In this document: positions 43,869-52,889 of the stretch, piece after piece
Position numbering within the stretch: the stretch's first letter is position 1
Layout: every line of letters begins with the position of its first letter
NCBI GenBank assembly: GCA_017514805.1
Contig: JAFWIP010000002.1
Span: 1 to 64,000, forward strand
Origin: Candidatus Saccharimonadota bacterium
GTDB taxonomy: Bacteria > Patescibacteriota > Saccharimonadia > Saccharimonadales > Saccharimonadaceae
Direction of reading: 5' to 3'
DNA: 64,000 nt
The notes under the pieces: model-generated
The model's input: the letters and a program-made list of their open reading frames with translations, nothing else
What the model was told of the DNA's origin: nothing
Databases searched by the model: none
Made by a program: the position numbers and the translations under genes

Positions 43869-44284
43869 AACCCAATTTTACACCATTTTACACATCGATT
43901 CCGCTTATACTTATCCTTTATTAGATTCTACTTGCTTTAGCATCCCGCTTACGCTATAATAGAAACATCAAGCGAGTTACGATCGTTTGGTAGGTAAAAG
44001 ACGCAAGAACATTTGACGGACGAGATGCATTTACGGTACATTTTTCTGATTTGTCAAGTTTCATGTGAAAGTGATAATGCTTTTTGCATACCATTTTCAT
44101 GTGAATTATTTTGTTTATGCCTAAATTCACCTCTGTTAAGAGCAGGGAAGAGCACCTATCAACTTCCGAAAACTCAACGAACTTCCGAAAAATCACATAG
44201 TAGAAATATGTTCTAATATAAACATAAGCTATCATCTAAAACTACCTCTGTTATAACAAAGTAGAAATATGCTATAATATCAGT
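43869..44284. other. 416 bp region without a convincing gene, upstream of valS
   Basis: It contains a promoter-like TATAAT at 43955-43960, two copies of TTTCATGTGAA, two copies of AACTTCCGAAAA, two copies of ACCTCTGTTA, and a duplicated promoter block before valS. Short frames on both strands (64-93 codons) have no recognisable protein features. An unrecognised RNA starting near 43966 cannot be excluded. Confidence 0.5.
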
Positions 44285-44288
44285 ATGA
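44205..44288 (+). repeat. Imperfect direct duplication of the valS promoter block
   Basis: TAGAAATATGTTCTAATATA (first copy, beginning near 44201) and TAGAAATATGCTATAATATC (second copy) are about 62 bp apart. The second carries the active-looking -10 box and ATG; the first has ATA in place of ATG. Confidence 0.55.
44273..44278 (+). promoter_or_regulatory. -10 box TATAAT for valS, leaderless
   Basis: ATGCTATAAT (extended -10) ends exactly 6 nt before the ATG at 44285. No T-box or ribosome site is present. Confidence 0.72.
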
Positions 44289-46846
44289 AATTTAGCAAAG
44301 CTTATGAACCGGACCAATATGAGCCAGAGATTTACGCCCTCTGGGAAAAATCCGGTGCCTTCAAACCTACTGAAAACAAAAACGCCGAGAATTACACAAT
44401 CGTCATGCCACCGCCAAATGCCAATGGCAACCTACATATCGGCCACGGTTTAACAATTGCCCTTGAGGACATCCTTACGAGATACCATCGCTTAAAGGGC
44501 GACAATACCTGGTATATTCCAGGCGCTGACCACGCTGGCTTTGAAACGTGGGTCGTCTATGAGCGCAAACTCGAATCAGAAGGGAAGACTCGCTTCGATT
44601 ATGGTCGCGACGAACTCTATGATCAGGTCTGGAATTTCGTTCACGAGCAGCGCGGCAATATGGAGCTTCAGCTCCGTGCACTAGGCGCATCATGCGACTG
44701 GGACAGCCTCACCTTCACCCTCGATCAAAAAGTCGTTGATACCGTTTATAACACCTTCGAAAAGCTCTGGAAGCAAGGCCTCATCTATCGCGGCGTAAAA
44801 CTCGTCAACTTCTGCACGAAGCACCAAACCGCCTTCGCAGATATCGAAGTAACACATAAAGACGAGAAGGGTAAGCTTTGGCAAATCGCCTATCCGCTCG
44901 TAAAGCCAAAAGACGGCATCGAGGAGATTATCGTCTCGACCACCCGCCCGGAGACTCTTCTTGGCGATACAGCGGTAGCCGTTAACCCCGAGGATAATCG
45001 CTACAAGAACATAATCGGGCAGAAAGTCAAGCTACCACTCACGGACCGCGAAATTGAAATTATCGCGGATGAACATGCAGATCCTGAATACGGCACTGGT
45101 GTGGTAAAGATTACTCCAGCTCATGATCCGAACGATTACGAAGTTGGCGAACGCCACAATCTAGACATGATTACCGTCATCGGTTTTGATGGCAAAATGA
45201 CCGCCGAAGCTGGCGCCAACTACGAAGGCCTGACTACGGCCGACGCTCGTCAAAAAGTCCTCTCCGACCTCGAAACGCAGGGCCTATTAAGAGGCGAAGA
45301 GCCAATCGTTCACTCTGTTGGCCACTGTTACAAATGCGACACTGTAATTGAACCACTCCTAAAAGAGCAATGGTTCGTCAACGTCGAGCCGCTCGCACGC
45401 GACGCCATTAACGCACTCGAAGCAAATCGCATCAAATTCCATCCAGACAACAAGAAGCGCGTCCTCATCAACTACCTCAAGAATCTCAAGGACTGGAACA
45501 TTTCCCGCCAGATTCCATGGGGAATTCCTATTCCTGCTTTCGTAAACGTCGACGATCCAACCGATTGGATTTTTGATAAGCGCGTCGATCAAACCGAGAT
45601 AGAGAAGGGCGGCAAAACTTATCGCCGCGACGAAGATACCTTTGACACCTGGTTTAGCTCTGGCCAGTGGCCATACATCACTACTAGCGACCGCAAACAG
45701 CATTACCCAACTAGCGTCATGGAAACTGGCGCAGACCTCCTCTTCCAGTGGGTCGGACGCATGATTATGCTCGGCCTCTATAATACCGGCGAAGTCCCAT
45801 TCAAAGACGTTTATATGCACGGTATGGTGTTAGACGAAAAAGGCCAAAAGATGTCTAAGTCTAAGGGCAACGTCATAAATCCAATCGAAATCGTCGCCCA
45901 GTACGGCTCCGACGCACTCCGCCTCGGCCTCATCGCTAGCCGCAGTGCCGGCGTCAACCAAGCCTTCAGCAGTAGCAAAGTCATCGCCAGCCGTAATCTA
46001 TGCAACAAACTCTGGAATATCTCCCGCCTCATTCAAGACATGGTCGACAAAGCCGAAAAGCCAAACGGAGAAGCCGAAGCAACCAGCAATGGCGAAGATT
46101 GGATTTGCCGCGAGATCAACAAGACCAATAAAGAAATCCAAAAGCTCCTCGCAAAATATCGCTTCGCAGAAGCCGGCGACGCTATTTACGACCTTATCTG
46201 GAATAAATACGCCGACTGGTTCCTCGAAGGCGAGAAGCTCTGGAAGAATATCCCGCTCCTAAAGACAACCTTGGAGCAAATCCTTATTATGCTCCATCCA
46301 TTCGCTCCATTCGTTACAGAAACGATTTGGCAGACACTCAGCTGGACTGAAGGTATGTGTATCACACAGAAATGGCCTTCTGAGCTCAAATTTAGCGCTA
46401 CAAAGGCCGCAAAGTTCGAAGAGCTTATGATTATCGTCACAAACATCAGAAGCCACTTCCAGAGCCTCCCAGGCGCTAGTAGCTATCCGGTCGCATTCTA
46501 CGACGACAAACTCGTCTACGATAATCAGCTTCTCATTCAACACTACACTAAGGCGCCAGGTATACCAGAGATCAAGCCAGAAGACGCTAATGGCCTCCAT
46601 CTTGCAATCGCTGGCCACCCAAATATCTACCTCGAAATTCCAGCCGATATTCACGCAAAGTACAAGGCTAACCTCGAAGAGCGCATCTTGAGCCTCGGCA
46701 AAGAAATCGACGTTCTCGAAACTCGCCTCCGTAACCCAAATTACGTCAAGAAGGCGCCAAAAGAGCTCGTCGACGAAACTAAGCAACAACTCGAAACCAA
46801 GCAGCATCTTCTCGAAGATATGAAAGCTGAATTCGAGCTTGTCTAA
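44285..46846 (+). CDS. valS: Valyl-tRNA synthetase
   Basis: An 853-residue class I synthetase that charges tRNA-Val. PPPNANGNLHIGHGL holds the HIGH signature. The editing domain (about residues 190-340) has TTRPETLLGDTAVAVNPED. QIPWGIPIPAF and DTWFSSGQWPY precede the KMSKSKGN loop at about residue 522. The anticodon-binding domain follows, and the last 70 residues form the ValRS coiled coil (LGKEIDVLETRL). All parts are present at normal length. It has a leaderless promoter in a duplicated block. Confidence 0.97.
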   Translation: MKFSKAYEPDQYEPEIYALWEKSGAFKPTENKNAENYTIVMPPPNANGNLHIGHGLTIALEDILTRYHRLKGDNTWYIPGADHAGFETWVVYERKLESEGKTRFDYGRDELYDQVWNFVHEQRGNMELQLRALGASCDWDSLTFTLDQKVVDTVYNTFEKLWKQGLIYRGVKLVNFCTKHQTAFADIEVTHKDEKGKLWQIAYPLVKPKDGIEEIIVSTTRPETLLGDTAVAVNPEDNRYKNIIGQKVKLPLTDREIEIIADEHADPEYGTGVVKITPAHDPNDYEVGERHNLDMITVIGFDGKMTAEAGANYEGLTTADARQKVLSDLETQGLLRGEEPIVHSVGHCYKCDTVIEPLLKEQWFVNVEPLARDAINALEANRIKFHPDNKKRVLINYLKNLKDWNISRQIPWGIPIPAFVNVDDPTDWIFDKRVDQTEIEKGGKTYRRDEDTFDTWFSSGQWPYITTSDRKQHYPTSVMETGADLLFQWVGRMIMLGLYNTGEVPFKDVYMHGMVLDEKGQKMSKSKGNVINPIEIVAQYGSDALRLGLIASRSAGVNQAFSSSKVIASRNLCNKLWNISRLIQDMVDKAEKPNGEAEATSNGEDWICREINKTNKEIQKLLAKYRFAEAGDAIYDLIWNKYADWFLEGEKLWKNIPLLKTTLEQILIMLHPFAPFVTETIWQTLSWTEGMCITQKWPSELKFSATKAAKFEELMIIVTNIRSHFQSLPGASSYPVAFYDDKLVYDNQLLIQHYTKAPGIPEIKPEDANGLHLAIAGHPNIYLEIPADIHAKYKANLEERILSLGKEIDVLETRLRNPNYVKKAPKELVDETKQQLETKQHLLEDMKAEFELV

Positions 46847-46854
46847 CAGAGCAT

Positions 46855-46886
46855 AAAAGAGCGGTGCGTCAAAGCCTGCTCTTTTT
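46855..46886 (+). terminator. Weak intrinsic terminator after valS
   Basis: AAAAGAGC/GCTCTTTTT stem with a 15 nt loop. Confidence 0.5.
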
Positions 46887-46894
46887 GCTTACCC

Positions 46895-46923
46895 TTGACA
46901 AATTCGACATTGTATGCTAAAAT
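46895..46923 (+). promoter_or_regulatory. Sigma-70 type promoter for the 86-residue basic protein
   Basis: TTGACA, 17 nt spacer, TAAAAT with extended TGC. The leader of about 70 nt has a TTGCGAA/TTCGCAA hairpin and a strong GAGGAGGTGAT site. Confidence 0.8.
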
Positions 46924-46997
46924 ACACATAGTTACTTGCCCCTTGCGAAACAGTTCGCAAACCGGTCAGAACGATATTTCCCGAGGAGGTGATTATT

Positions 46998-47258
46998 ATG
47001 CAGGGAAAAAAAGTGAAGATCCAGCGTATAGGCGCAAAAAGCACATTGTATTTTAGAAACTACGCACATCATGTATCTCCAAAGACAGTAAGCAAACTTA
47101 TCAACAGTGCGATACTGGCAAACAAATGCTCTTATGCAGAGACAGACAAGATTAGCTGCGGCGAAATTACGCTCGCATTTAACCCCCTGAAGCACAGCAG
47201 AAGAGAAAGAAGAATGCTTGAAAGAAAAGTATCAAACACGATAGAAAGCTGCAATTAA
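46998..47258 (+). CDS. Hypothetical small basic protein (86 residues)
   Basis: The ATG at 46998 is placed 8 nt after GAGGAGG; an ATA/ATG three codons earlier lies too close. The protein is Lys/Arg/Ser-rich, with pI clearly basic, two Cys and no membrane helix. Sections such as KVKIQRIGAKSTLYFRNYAHH and HSRRERRMLERKVSNT suggest nucleic-acid binding, but no named motif is present. It has its own consensus promoter, leader and terminator, so it is a single-gene unit. Family and role are unknown. Confidence 0.55.
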   Translation: MQGKKVKIQRIGAKSTLYFRNYAHHVSPKTVSKLINSAILANKCSYAETDKISCGEITLAFNPLKHSRRERRMLERKVSNTIESCN

Positions 47259-47260
47259 CA

Positions 47261-47287
47261 AAAGCCGGCATTGCGCCGGCTTTTTTA
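47261..47287 (+). terminator. Intrinsic terminator
   Basis: AAAAGCCGGC/GCCGGCTTTT stem with ATTGC loop and T run. Confidence 0.85.
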
Positions 47288-47294
47288 CTCGCTC

Positions 47295-47323
47295 TTGACA
47301 TTTTATCCCGTTTATGCTAATAA
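47295..47323 (+). promoter_or_regulatory. Sigma-70 type promoter for the 341-residue protein
   Basis: TTGACA, 17 nt spacer, TAATAA (TATGCTAATAAT). The ATG at 47351 lies about 27 nt downstream of the box. Confidence 0.7.
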
Positions 47324-47350
47324 TAGACATAATAATTGCGAAAAACAAAC

Positions 47351-48376
47351 ATGAAAACCGTTCAAGATTACAGAATTACCGACTCCGAGGACAACTACGA
47401 GACGGAGCGTGACAAGAAGTTTTCGGCCCTCGTTGATGCCTTCGAGAGTAATCGCACTTCAGTAAATAAATTCTTCCGCGCTCGCGGTTTTAACAGAAAC
47501 GAAGTTAAACAAGATGCCGACTTCGTCGAAGATAAAGAGTACGAAATGCTCGAAAATGCCGGCATGATTTCTTCTCTCGATACAGACAAAGCGCTTGAAG
47601 CTATCCTATTTTACATGGGTTCAAGCGATCAGATTTTTAATCGCGAATCCTATACAGAGCCGGGCTCCGATTATGACGACTTCGTCAACGGCGTGGACAT
47701 CATCTTCGGTTTTCCAAATGAAGGCTCAAAATATGACACGGTTTTTAGCATTGATGCCTGCAGCGCCACTCTCCCCGAACCAATCGCCAAAAAATTCAAA
47801 AACATCGAAAAACATTCCAGAGACAATACGCCAGGCTGTAATAGAATTAAGTATTTTGAGCACGGCGGCAAGTTCACCCATCTCAACTGTACGCCAAACT
47901 ATATAGTCGGGACGATGCCATCGCATGTCGCAAGTGCCGTTGACGCGCTCGAACTCAAAGACGGCATTATTCAGCCATGCGCAATCGATGAAAATCTCCG
48001 TAAAAAAATCCTTATCGAAATTCTCCTCCAATCGCAAACCGGAGCACTAGCCTGTAATCTCGTAGAGGAACCTGATAATTTTACAGAGAGAGCGAAAACC
48101 TCACACAAAAGAATCCATGCAGCCTGCACCGACGCACTCTATCAAATCTTTGGGATTGACAAGGAAGCCGACGAAGCAAACGAAGAATTCGATAAAGCCA
48201 TATTAGAATCGTTCAAAACTCTTGCCAGCGACGATCTGACCTTTAAATATATTTGCAACGAAGCACTCAGCAGGAGAGCAACCGTTCGTGAACTCGTTCA
48301 CGGCAAAAGAATGCGAAGAGCAGAGAAAACTAGAAGGCGAGCTTTTCCTGAATCTCACGAAACTCATCTTCCGTAA
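47351..48376 (+). CDS. Hypothetical 341-residue soluble protein
   Basis: Not a family I recognise. ATG 47351 is preferred to an upstream TTG because the frame before it is short and unsupported. The protein is acidic in the first half and has a basic C-terminus (GKRMRRAEKTRRRA). A middle part with GVDIIFGFPNEG, YDTVFSIDACSATLPE and CNRIKYFEHGGKF looks like an alpha/beta fold and includes DIIFGF...FSIDACS strands that vaguely recall PD-(D/E)XK nucleases; this is speculation. It overlaps the converging HIT gene by 47 bp. Confidence 0.55.
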   Translation: MKTVQDYRITDSEDNYETERDKKFSALVDAFESNRTSVNKFFRARGFNRNEVKQDADFVEDKEYEMLENAGMISSLDTDKALEAILFYMGSSDQIFNRESYTEPGSDYDDFVNGVDIIFGFPNEGSKYDTVFSIDACSATLPEPIAKKFKNIEKHSRDNTPGCNRIKYFEHGGKFTHLNCTPNYIVGTMPSHVASAVDALELKDGIIQPCAIDENLRKKILIEILLQSQTGALACNLVEEPDNFTERAKTSHKRIHAACTDALYQIFGIDKEADEANEEFDKAILESFKTLASDDLTFKYICNEALSRRATVRELVHGKRMRRAEKTRRRAFPESHETHLP

Positions 48377-48704
48377 GGCTCAAAGTTCTACCATACTCCC
48401 AAGTTTCATCCATCGGCATTAGGTGGACATGCGCATGTGGCACATCCGTGCCAATCACCTTCATCAAAGTACGGCGACCAGACACTTCCTCGATTCGCGC
48501 CGCTACTTTTTTTACGGCCGCCCATAGGGCATGATAATCTTCGTCACTGAGCTCATATATTTTATCAACTTCAACTTTCGGGACAACAAGCGTATGTCCT
48601 TTACTTTCTGGGTTAATATCTAGAAAAGCAAAAGTCTTCTCATCTTCATATATCTTATAAGAAGGGATTTCGCCTGCAATAATCTTCGAAAAAATACTCG
48701 CCAT
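48330..48704 (-). CDS. HIT-family nucleotide-binding protein
   Basis: A 124-residue histidine-triad protein of the Hint/HinT type. SIFSKIIAGEIPSYKIYED and FAFLDINPESKGHTLVVPK form the N-terminal part, and the triad HAHVHLMP (about residues 90-97) carries the catalytic His. Such proteins hydrolyse nucleoside phosphoramidates or aminoacyl-adenylates. The ribosome site AAAGGAG precedes the ATG. It is encoded alone, next to tRNA-Ser. Confidence 0.94.
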   Translation of the reverse strand: MASIFSKIIAGEIPSYKIYEDEKTFAFLDINPESKGHTLVVPKVEVDKIYELSDEDYHALWAAVKKVAARIEEVSGRRTLMKVIGTDVPHAHVHLMPMDETWEYGRTLSLTEDEFREIQEKLAF

Positions 48705-48743
48705 AATTACTCCTTTTTCTCCATTTTATCAGACAATGGGATC

Positions 48744-48766
48744 AAAAATGAGACCTACACGGTCTC
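48744..48766 (-). terminator. Terminator of tRNA-Ser(CGA)
   Basis: Minus-strand GAGACC-gtgta-GGTCTC followed by ATTTTT. Confidence 0.75.
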
Positions 48767-48770
48767 TTCC

Positions 48771-48858
48771 TGGCGGAAGCGAGAGGATTCGAACCTCCGA
48801 GACGTTGCCGCCTACACGATTTCGAGTCGTGCGCCTTCAACCACTCGGCCACGCTTCC
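48771..48858 (-). tRNA. tRNA-Ser(CGA)
   Basis: An 88 nt type II tRNA with acceptor GGAAGCG, anticodon stem-loop CGACTCGAAATCG (anticodon CGA), long variable arm, TTCGAATC T loop and encoded CCA. Confidence 0.96.
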
Positions 48859-48926
48859 ACTTCCTATCTTATCACAAACCCCCGTTAAAACAAATCCAGA
48901 CTATACTTTTTCCGTACCGTTTATGC

Positions 48927-48932
48927 TAAAAT
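48927..48932 (+). promoter_or_regulatory. -10 box TAAAAT for the wall hydrolase, leaderless
   Basis: TTTATGCTAAAAT (extended -10) ends exactly 6 nt before the ATG at 48939. Confidence 0.7.
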
Positions 48933-48938
48933 TAAATC

Positions 48939-51900
48939 ATGCAAAGGTGGACAAGAGTTAAAATAGCTAAGACTATTTTTCTATGTCTTCTCTCAACGCT
49001 TATAATCTGTCAGCCTAGCCTAGCTTTAAAGGCTGACAAGCTCGATAAATGGGCCAACAACAACATCATGTTCTACGACCCAGACGAATGCGAAGACAAG
49101 GGCACTCAGACCTGTTCCGCCAAGCCTGAAGGCAAAGACATCACGTGGATCGGTGACTCATACACAGAGGGCGCCAAAAGACTAATCAAAAAGAAAATGA
49201 CCGGCGTCGAAATCCATAGCCAATCTAGTAAAGTTTTCGGCCAAGGCGAATCAAGCAATAAAGGCGGTCTTAAAATACTCGAAGAGCTAAAAAACGGCAA
49301 TAAACTCAGAAAGTATGTCGTCATGGCATTAGGTACAAATCTTGACACCTCCGATAAAGACAGCACAGTTAAAGAATTCGAGGAAATGCTCAGCAAGGGC
49401 GGTAAAGATAAAACTTATATCTTAATGAAGCCTTTCACGAAAGACCTTACTTACACTTTCTTTAACGAAGCAGTCGATGAATTCAAGAAAAATAACAGTA
49501 ATGTTCTTGTTGCGGATTGGGAAAGCGCCGCAAAAGACAAAGTAGACGAATTCTTCAAATCAGACTCCATCCACCCAACTGACGGCGACGGCTATCAGAC
49601 TTTCGTCGACACATTTTACAACGCACTTCCTGGCGGCTGTAACGCCAAGAAACTATCAGGCAACAGTAACCTCGAAAAAATCTGGAACTACTACGTAGAC
49701 GCAAATATCGACGGCGTATCTACGAATGCAGCCGTTATTGCCGGGATCCTCGGAAATTACCAACAGGAGTCAGGTTTTAATCCATTCGCAGATAACGGCG
49801 GCGGCCGCTACGGTCTTTTTCAGTCCAATTCACAAGACTTTATTAACACGGTTAATACAAAAACTGGCGGTAATTATTGGGGTAAAACCGACGCACCAGA
49901 AGACGTAAACGATATCGCCATCCAAGCAGAGCTAGACTGGCTTCAAACAAGTAGCGACTACCTAACGTCCATGTGGAACACCTGGTTCGTCGGACAAATC
50001 AACAATGTCGGCGAAGACAAACCAGAAAGTTATGCCGAATTATTTGAGATGGGCGTCGAAGGTGCCGTCGGAGGAAGCGATCCAATATTGGATAGCGGCG
50101 TAAGTCAAATTGAAAATAATAAGTATGGCCAACACTACAAATGGCAAGAAATGGGCCAACGCCGTGACTACGCTCGCGAAATCTACAACACTTACGCTAA
50201 CAATGGCTCCGGCAGCGATTCTTCAAGTAAAACTACTTCATATACTGCACCAAAAACTAACAACCTCCTCGCCGACAAACCATCCTCATTCCCGAGCGTC
50301 GATCAGGCTAAATTAATGGCTACAAACTCGTACACCTGGGAAGACGGCTGGCTAACCGATGGCGTACCAGGAATCGAAAAAGAAGATGTCACACAAGCCG
50401 GAGATCTGGACGAGCATCCAAACACCTACGGCACAACGGACGGAAAGCCAAATAAAATCCTTCTCCACAATACAGAAGGCGAAAGCGTAGGCTATGCCGC
50501 ATATCCAGCCGGAAACAAGTATCCAGCGCACTTCATCGTAGACATTCATAAACAAAAGGGTTACCAAAACTTCCCGATCACTACCACGGCTGCAGCTACC
50601 GTAGCAGCAGACTCATCTTCTGTGCAGATCGAGATCGTCGGCTACGTATGGGGATCAAAACCAGACAATCCATATGACCTCTCAAACTTCTCAGCAAATG
50701 ATTGGGATTATCTAGCCGTGTTACTCGCCGCAATCGCCAGCGAAACCGGAATCCCGCTCACTACAAGCGTAGAATGGGAAGGCAGCAATATTCGCTTCGC
50801 GGGCTCAGACGGTACATATGACACGGCAAAAGAAGAGTTCAAAAACAACATTAAGGGGGTTGTTGGACACATGCATTCGCCAGGCATCGGCAACGATTTA
50901 GGAGATAACCACACCGACCCAGGCAATATTTGGCCATCTCTCGAAGAAGCAATTGCAAGAAATCCTGACGCAAGCAAATTTGGCGGCAACGGCTCAACGA
51001 GTACGACATCCTGCCAAGACGAGGACGACCCAGAAGTTGAAACTGTCGACGGGGAAGATCTCGCCGAAACAGCAGTTGGCATGACATGGCCGGTCCAATC
51101 AAACGGTAATTGCCAGACTAAGAGCGGCGATTGGGTGCCATTCGAAACAAATAAGGAAGACTGTTATGATAATCCAACAGATACTTACCAAGATGAATTT
51201 GACAGGCTCGGCATGAGTGGCAGCCTCCAAGACTGTGGGCATTTCATCGCAACCGTTGTACATTCGCTTGGCGTCGATAACGACTTCCCGAAGGGAGACA
51301 CAGATACACAGGGCGATCATCTGGCAAGCGCAACAGATATTTGGGAAAAGGTTGACGCAAAGAGCGAATCCGATCTCAAACCAGGCGACATCATGTGGTA
51401 TAACGGCCATATCGAAATGTACGTTGGCAGCTATGGCGGCTCTTACGGCAAAATCGCCTCAGCATCAGCCGGCGGCCCAGCCTACGTCGGTATTATCCGC
51501 AGTATGCGCATGGAAAGAAAAGGCGAAGATGCCACCGTCTATCGCTTAATTCCACAAACATCTGGCGGGGGACTTCTTTCCGGCGGAATGACACTCGAGC
51601 AAGCGCAGCAATTCATGGAAGCGTACCGCAGCCTATCGCCTAGAAGCTATCCAAACAGCGAATTCTCAAAGTGGAACATTCCAGATACTACAAGTTGTAC
51701 GTCTGACCTAGAAAACTGTGTTGCATTTAGCTCTTGGTTTATTCATGAATATACTACCGCTAATCTAGGCCTACCACATGGCGGCCAAGTAGTATCTACG
51801 CTATTAAGCAGCAACCAGGGCTTCGTCGATGGCGGCACGACTCCAAAAGTCTATGCAATCTTCAGCGTTAAATCCGGTTCCACCCTCTGTGGTGACTCTC

Positions 51901-52085
51901 CATGCGGACATACCGGCGTAGTCCTCGGTATCGATACGACGGCAAACAAGATTATTATTGGCGAAGCAGGCTGTTCAGCATCATATGACTGGACAAACGC
52001 TCACGAATACGACTTGTCTACATATACAAGCGGTGCATACACTTACGCCTACACTGACAATATTCGTAAGACAGGAAAGAATTAA
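48939..52085 (+). CDS. Secreted multidomain cell-wall hydrolase (SGNH, lysozyme-like, amidase, two Cys peptidase domains)
   Basis: A 1048-residue protein with a signal peptide (1-30, ending SLALKA). Residues 69-230 are an SGNH hydrolase, with WIGDSYTEG (D73, S74) and DSIHPT (D209, H212). Residues 243-420 resemble the phage tail lysozyme domain, with the candidate Glu277 in NYQQESGFNP. Residues 500-680 match Amidase_2, with zinc ligand candidates H510, H644 and H658 in HTDPG. Residues 755-870 are NlpC/P60-like (C766, H824). Residues 910-1040 are a CHAP domain (C927, H991, E1009). Ser/Gly/Thr linkers join the parts. Together they could cut glycan, amide and peptide bonds and remove acyl groups. 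The start is leaderless. A single-pass protein gene follows by 1 bp. Confidence 0.85.
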   Translation: MQRWTRVKIAKTIFLCLLSTLIICQPSLALKADKLDKWANNNIMFYDPDECEDKGTQTCSAKPEGKDITWIGDSYTEGAKRLIKKKMTGVEIHSQSSKVFGQGESSNKGGLKILEELKNGNKLRKYVVMALGTNLDTSDKDSTVKEFEEMLSKGGKDKTYILMKPFTKDLTYTFFNEAVDEFKKNNSNVLVADWESAAKDKVDEFFKSDSIHPTDGDGYQTFVDTFYNALPGGCNAKKLSGNSNLEKIWNYYVDANIDGVSTNAAVIAGILGNYQQESGFNPFADNGGGRYGLFQSNSQDFINTVNTKTGGNYWGKTDAPEDVNDIAIQAELDWLQTSSDYLTSMWNTWFVGQINNVGEDKPESYAELFEMGVEGAVGGSDPILDSGVSQIENNKYGQHYKWQEMGQRRDYAREIYNTYANNGSGSDSSSKTTSYTAPKTNNLLADKPSSFPSVDQAKLMATNSYTWEDGWLTDGVPGIEKEDVTQAGDLDEHPNTYGTTDGKPNKILLHNTEGESVGYAAYPAGNKYPAHFIVDIHKQKGYQNFPITTTAAATVAADSSSVQIEIVGYVWGSKPDNPYDLSNFSANDWDYLAVLLAAIASETGIPLTTSVEWEGSNIRFAGSDGTYDTAKEEFKNNIKGVVGHMHSPGIGNDLGDNHTDPGNIWPSLEEAIARNPDASKFGGNGSTSTTSCQDEDDPEVETVDGEDLAETAVGMTWPVQSNGNCQTKSGDWVPFETNKEDCYDNPTDTYQDEFDRLGMSGSLQDCGHFIATVVHSLGVDNDFPKGDTDTQGDHLASATDIWEKVDAKSESDLKPGDIMWYNGHIEMYVGSYGGSYGKIASASAGGPAYVGIIRSMRMERKGEDATVYRLIPQTSGGGLLSGGMTLEQAQQFMEAYRSLSPRSYPNSEFSKWNIPDTTSCTSDLENCVAFSSWFIHEYTTANLGLPHGGQVVSTLLSSNQGFVDGGTTPKVYAIFSVKSGSTLCGDSPCGHTGVVLGIDTTANKIIIGEAGCSASYDWTNAHEYDLSTYTSGAYTYAYTDNIRKTGKN

Positions 52086-52086
52086 T

Positions 52087-52851
52087 ATGAGAAACTTAAA
52101 AGAATACCTCAACGAATCCTCAGAAAACAGAAGAAGATTCATAAAAATCGTTATCTTAGTCTCTCTTCTATTGTTTATTAGCATAATCGCAGTACTATCT
52201 TTTATCTCTCTATTGCCAATCGAAGACGAATTGAGAATAGATAATCTGCCTAGCCTAATTAGCGATATGCCAGATAAAAAACGTCATTCAGTCTACCGAA
52301 CACTCTATCGAATGGTCGATCAATACGTCGAGACTCCACCGCTATCCGGAGGCCTCATTCGCAAAGAAACCTTAGAGCATCACAACAACGGCGACACAAG
52401 CAATGGCCATTTCATTGTTGATATCGAATCAATTCGCCAATCATATGAAATTCATTACGAGTGGTCAAAGAAAGAGAACGAACAAGACATTTCGTCCACC
52501 TCCGTTACGATAGACTGTATTTCAGATAAGTCACTCATGATATACGACGACTTTGGCTGCAAACCAAGTAATCAGTATGATCCAGAATCAAAAGTTAGCC
52601 CATACGTCTTCATGACCTCCTATCTCCCATATACCGAAAAAATGTCTAATGGCGAGCTACTCTACATCTACCTTCGCACATATTTGAATACCAAAAATTA
52701 CTTCGAGCTCTCCGCAAATGACACTTGCGGCAACAAAGCACTCTTAGATGAAGTATTCGAAAGATCTCAAAAATTCTTCGCCTCGCACGACGTAAAGCTA
52801 GAAGAACTCGATTATAAAATTCGCGACCTCTGTAACGGCGGCGCGCATTAA
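52087..52851 (+). CDS. Hypothetical single-pass protein downstream of the wall hydrolase
   Basis: A 254-residue protein starting at the ATG 1 bp after the hydrolase stop codon (TAA-T-ATG), so translation is coupled. A basic N-terminus leads into a strong membrane helix at about 20-44, and the remaining 210 residues should be outside. That part has three to four Cys that may form disulfides (CISDKS, GCKPS, NDTCGN, RDLCNGG). The family is not recognised. As the only partner in the operon, it may be an immunity protein, inhibitor, chaperone or membrane dock for the hydrolase. Confidence 0.6.
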   Translation: MRNLKEYLNESSENRRRFIKIVILVSLLLFISIIAVLSFISLLPIEDELRIDNLPSLISDMPDKKRHSVYRTLYRMVDQYVETPPLSGGLIRKETLEHHNNGDTSNGHFIVDIESIRQSYEIHYEWSKKENEQDISSTSVTIDCISDKSLMIYDDFGCKPSNQYDPESKVSPYVFMTSYLPYTEKMSNGELLYIYLRTYLNTKNYFELSANDTCGNKALLDEVFERSQKFFASHDVKLEELDYKIRDLCNGGAH

Positions 52852-52857
52852 TCCATC

Positions 52858-52884
52858 AAAAAGCCGCCTATCTGGCGGTTTTTT
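52858..52884. terminator. Bidirectional intrinsic terminator
   Basis: AAAAAGCCGCC/GGCGGTTTTTT stem. Confidence 0.85.
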
Positions 52885-52889
52885 GATAT

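Noticed and set aside
43954-44235. 93-codon frame on the minus strand and 64-67 codon frame on the plus strand
   Set aside because: No ribosome site of quality, no protein-like composition, and both overlap the block of duplicated motifs.
43967-44284. T-box leader for valS
   Set aside because: The conserved T-box sequence and an antiterminator are missing, and the -10 box is 6 nt before the ATG, so no leader is expected.
44195-44290. Possible CRISPR repeats (TAGAAATATG and ACCTCTGTTA copies)
   Set aside because: Only two imperfect copies of each, with unequal spacing and no cas genes. Promoter duplication explains them better.
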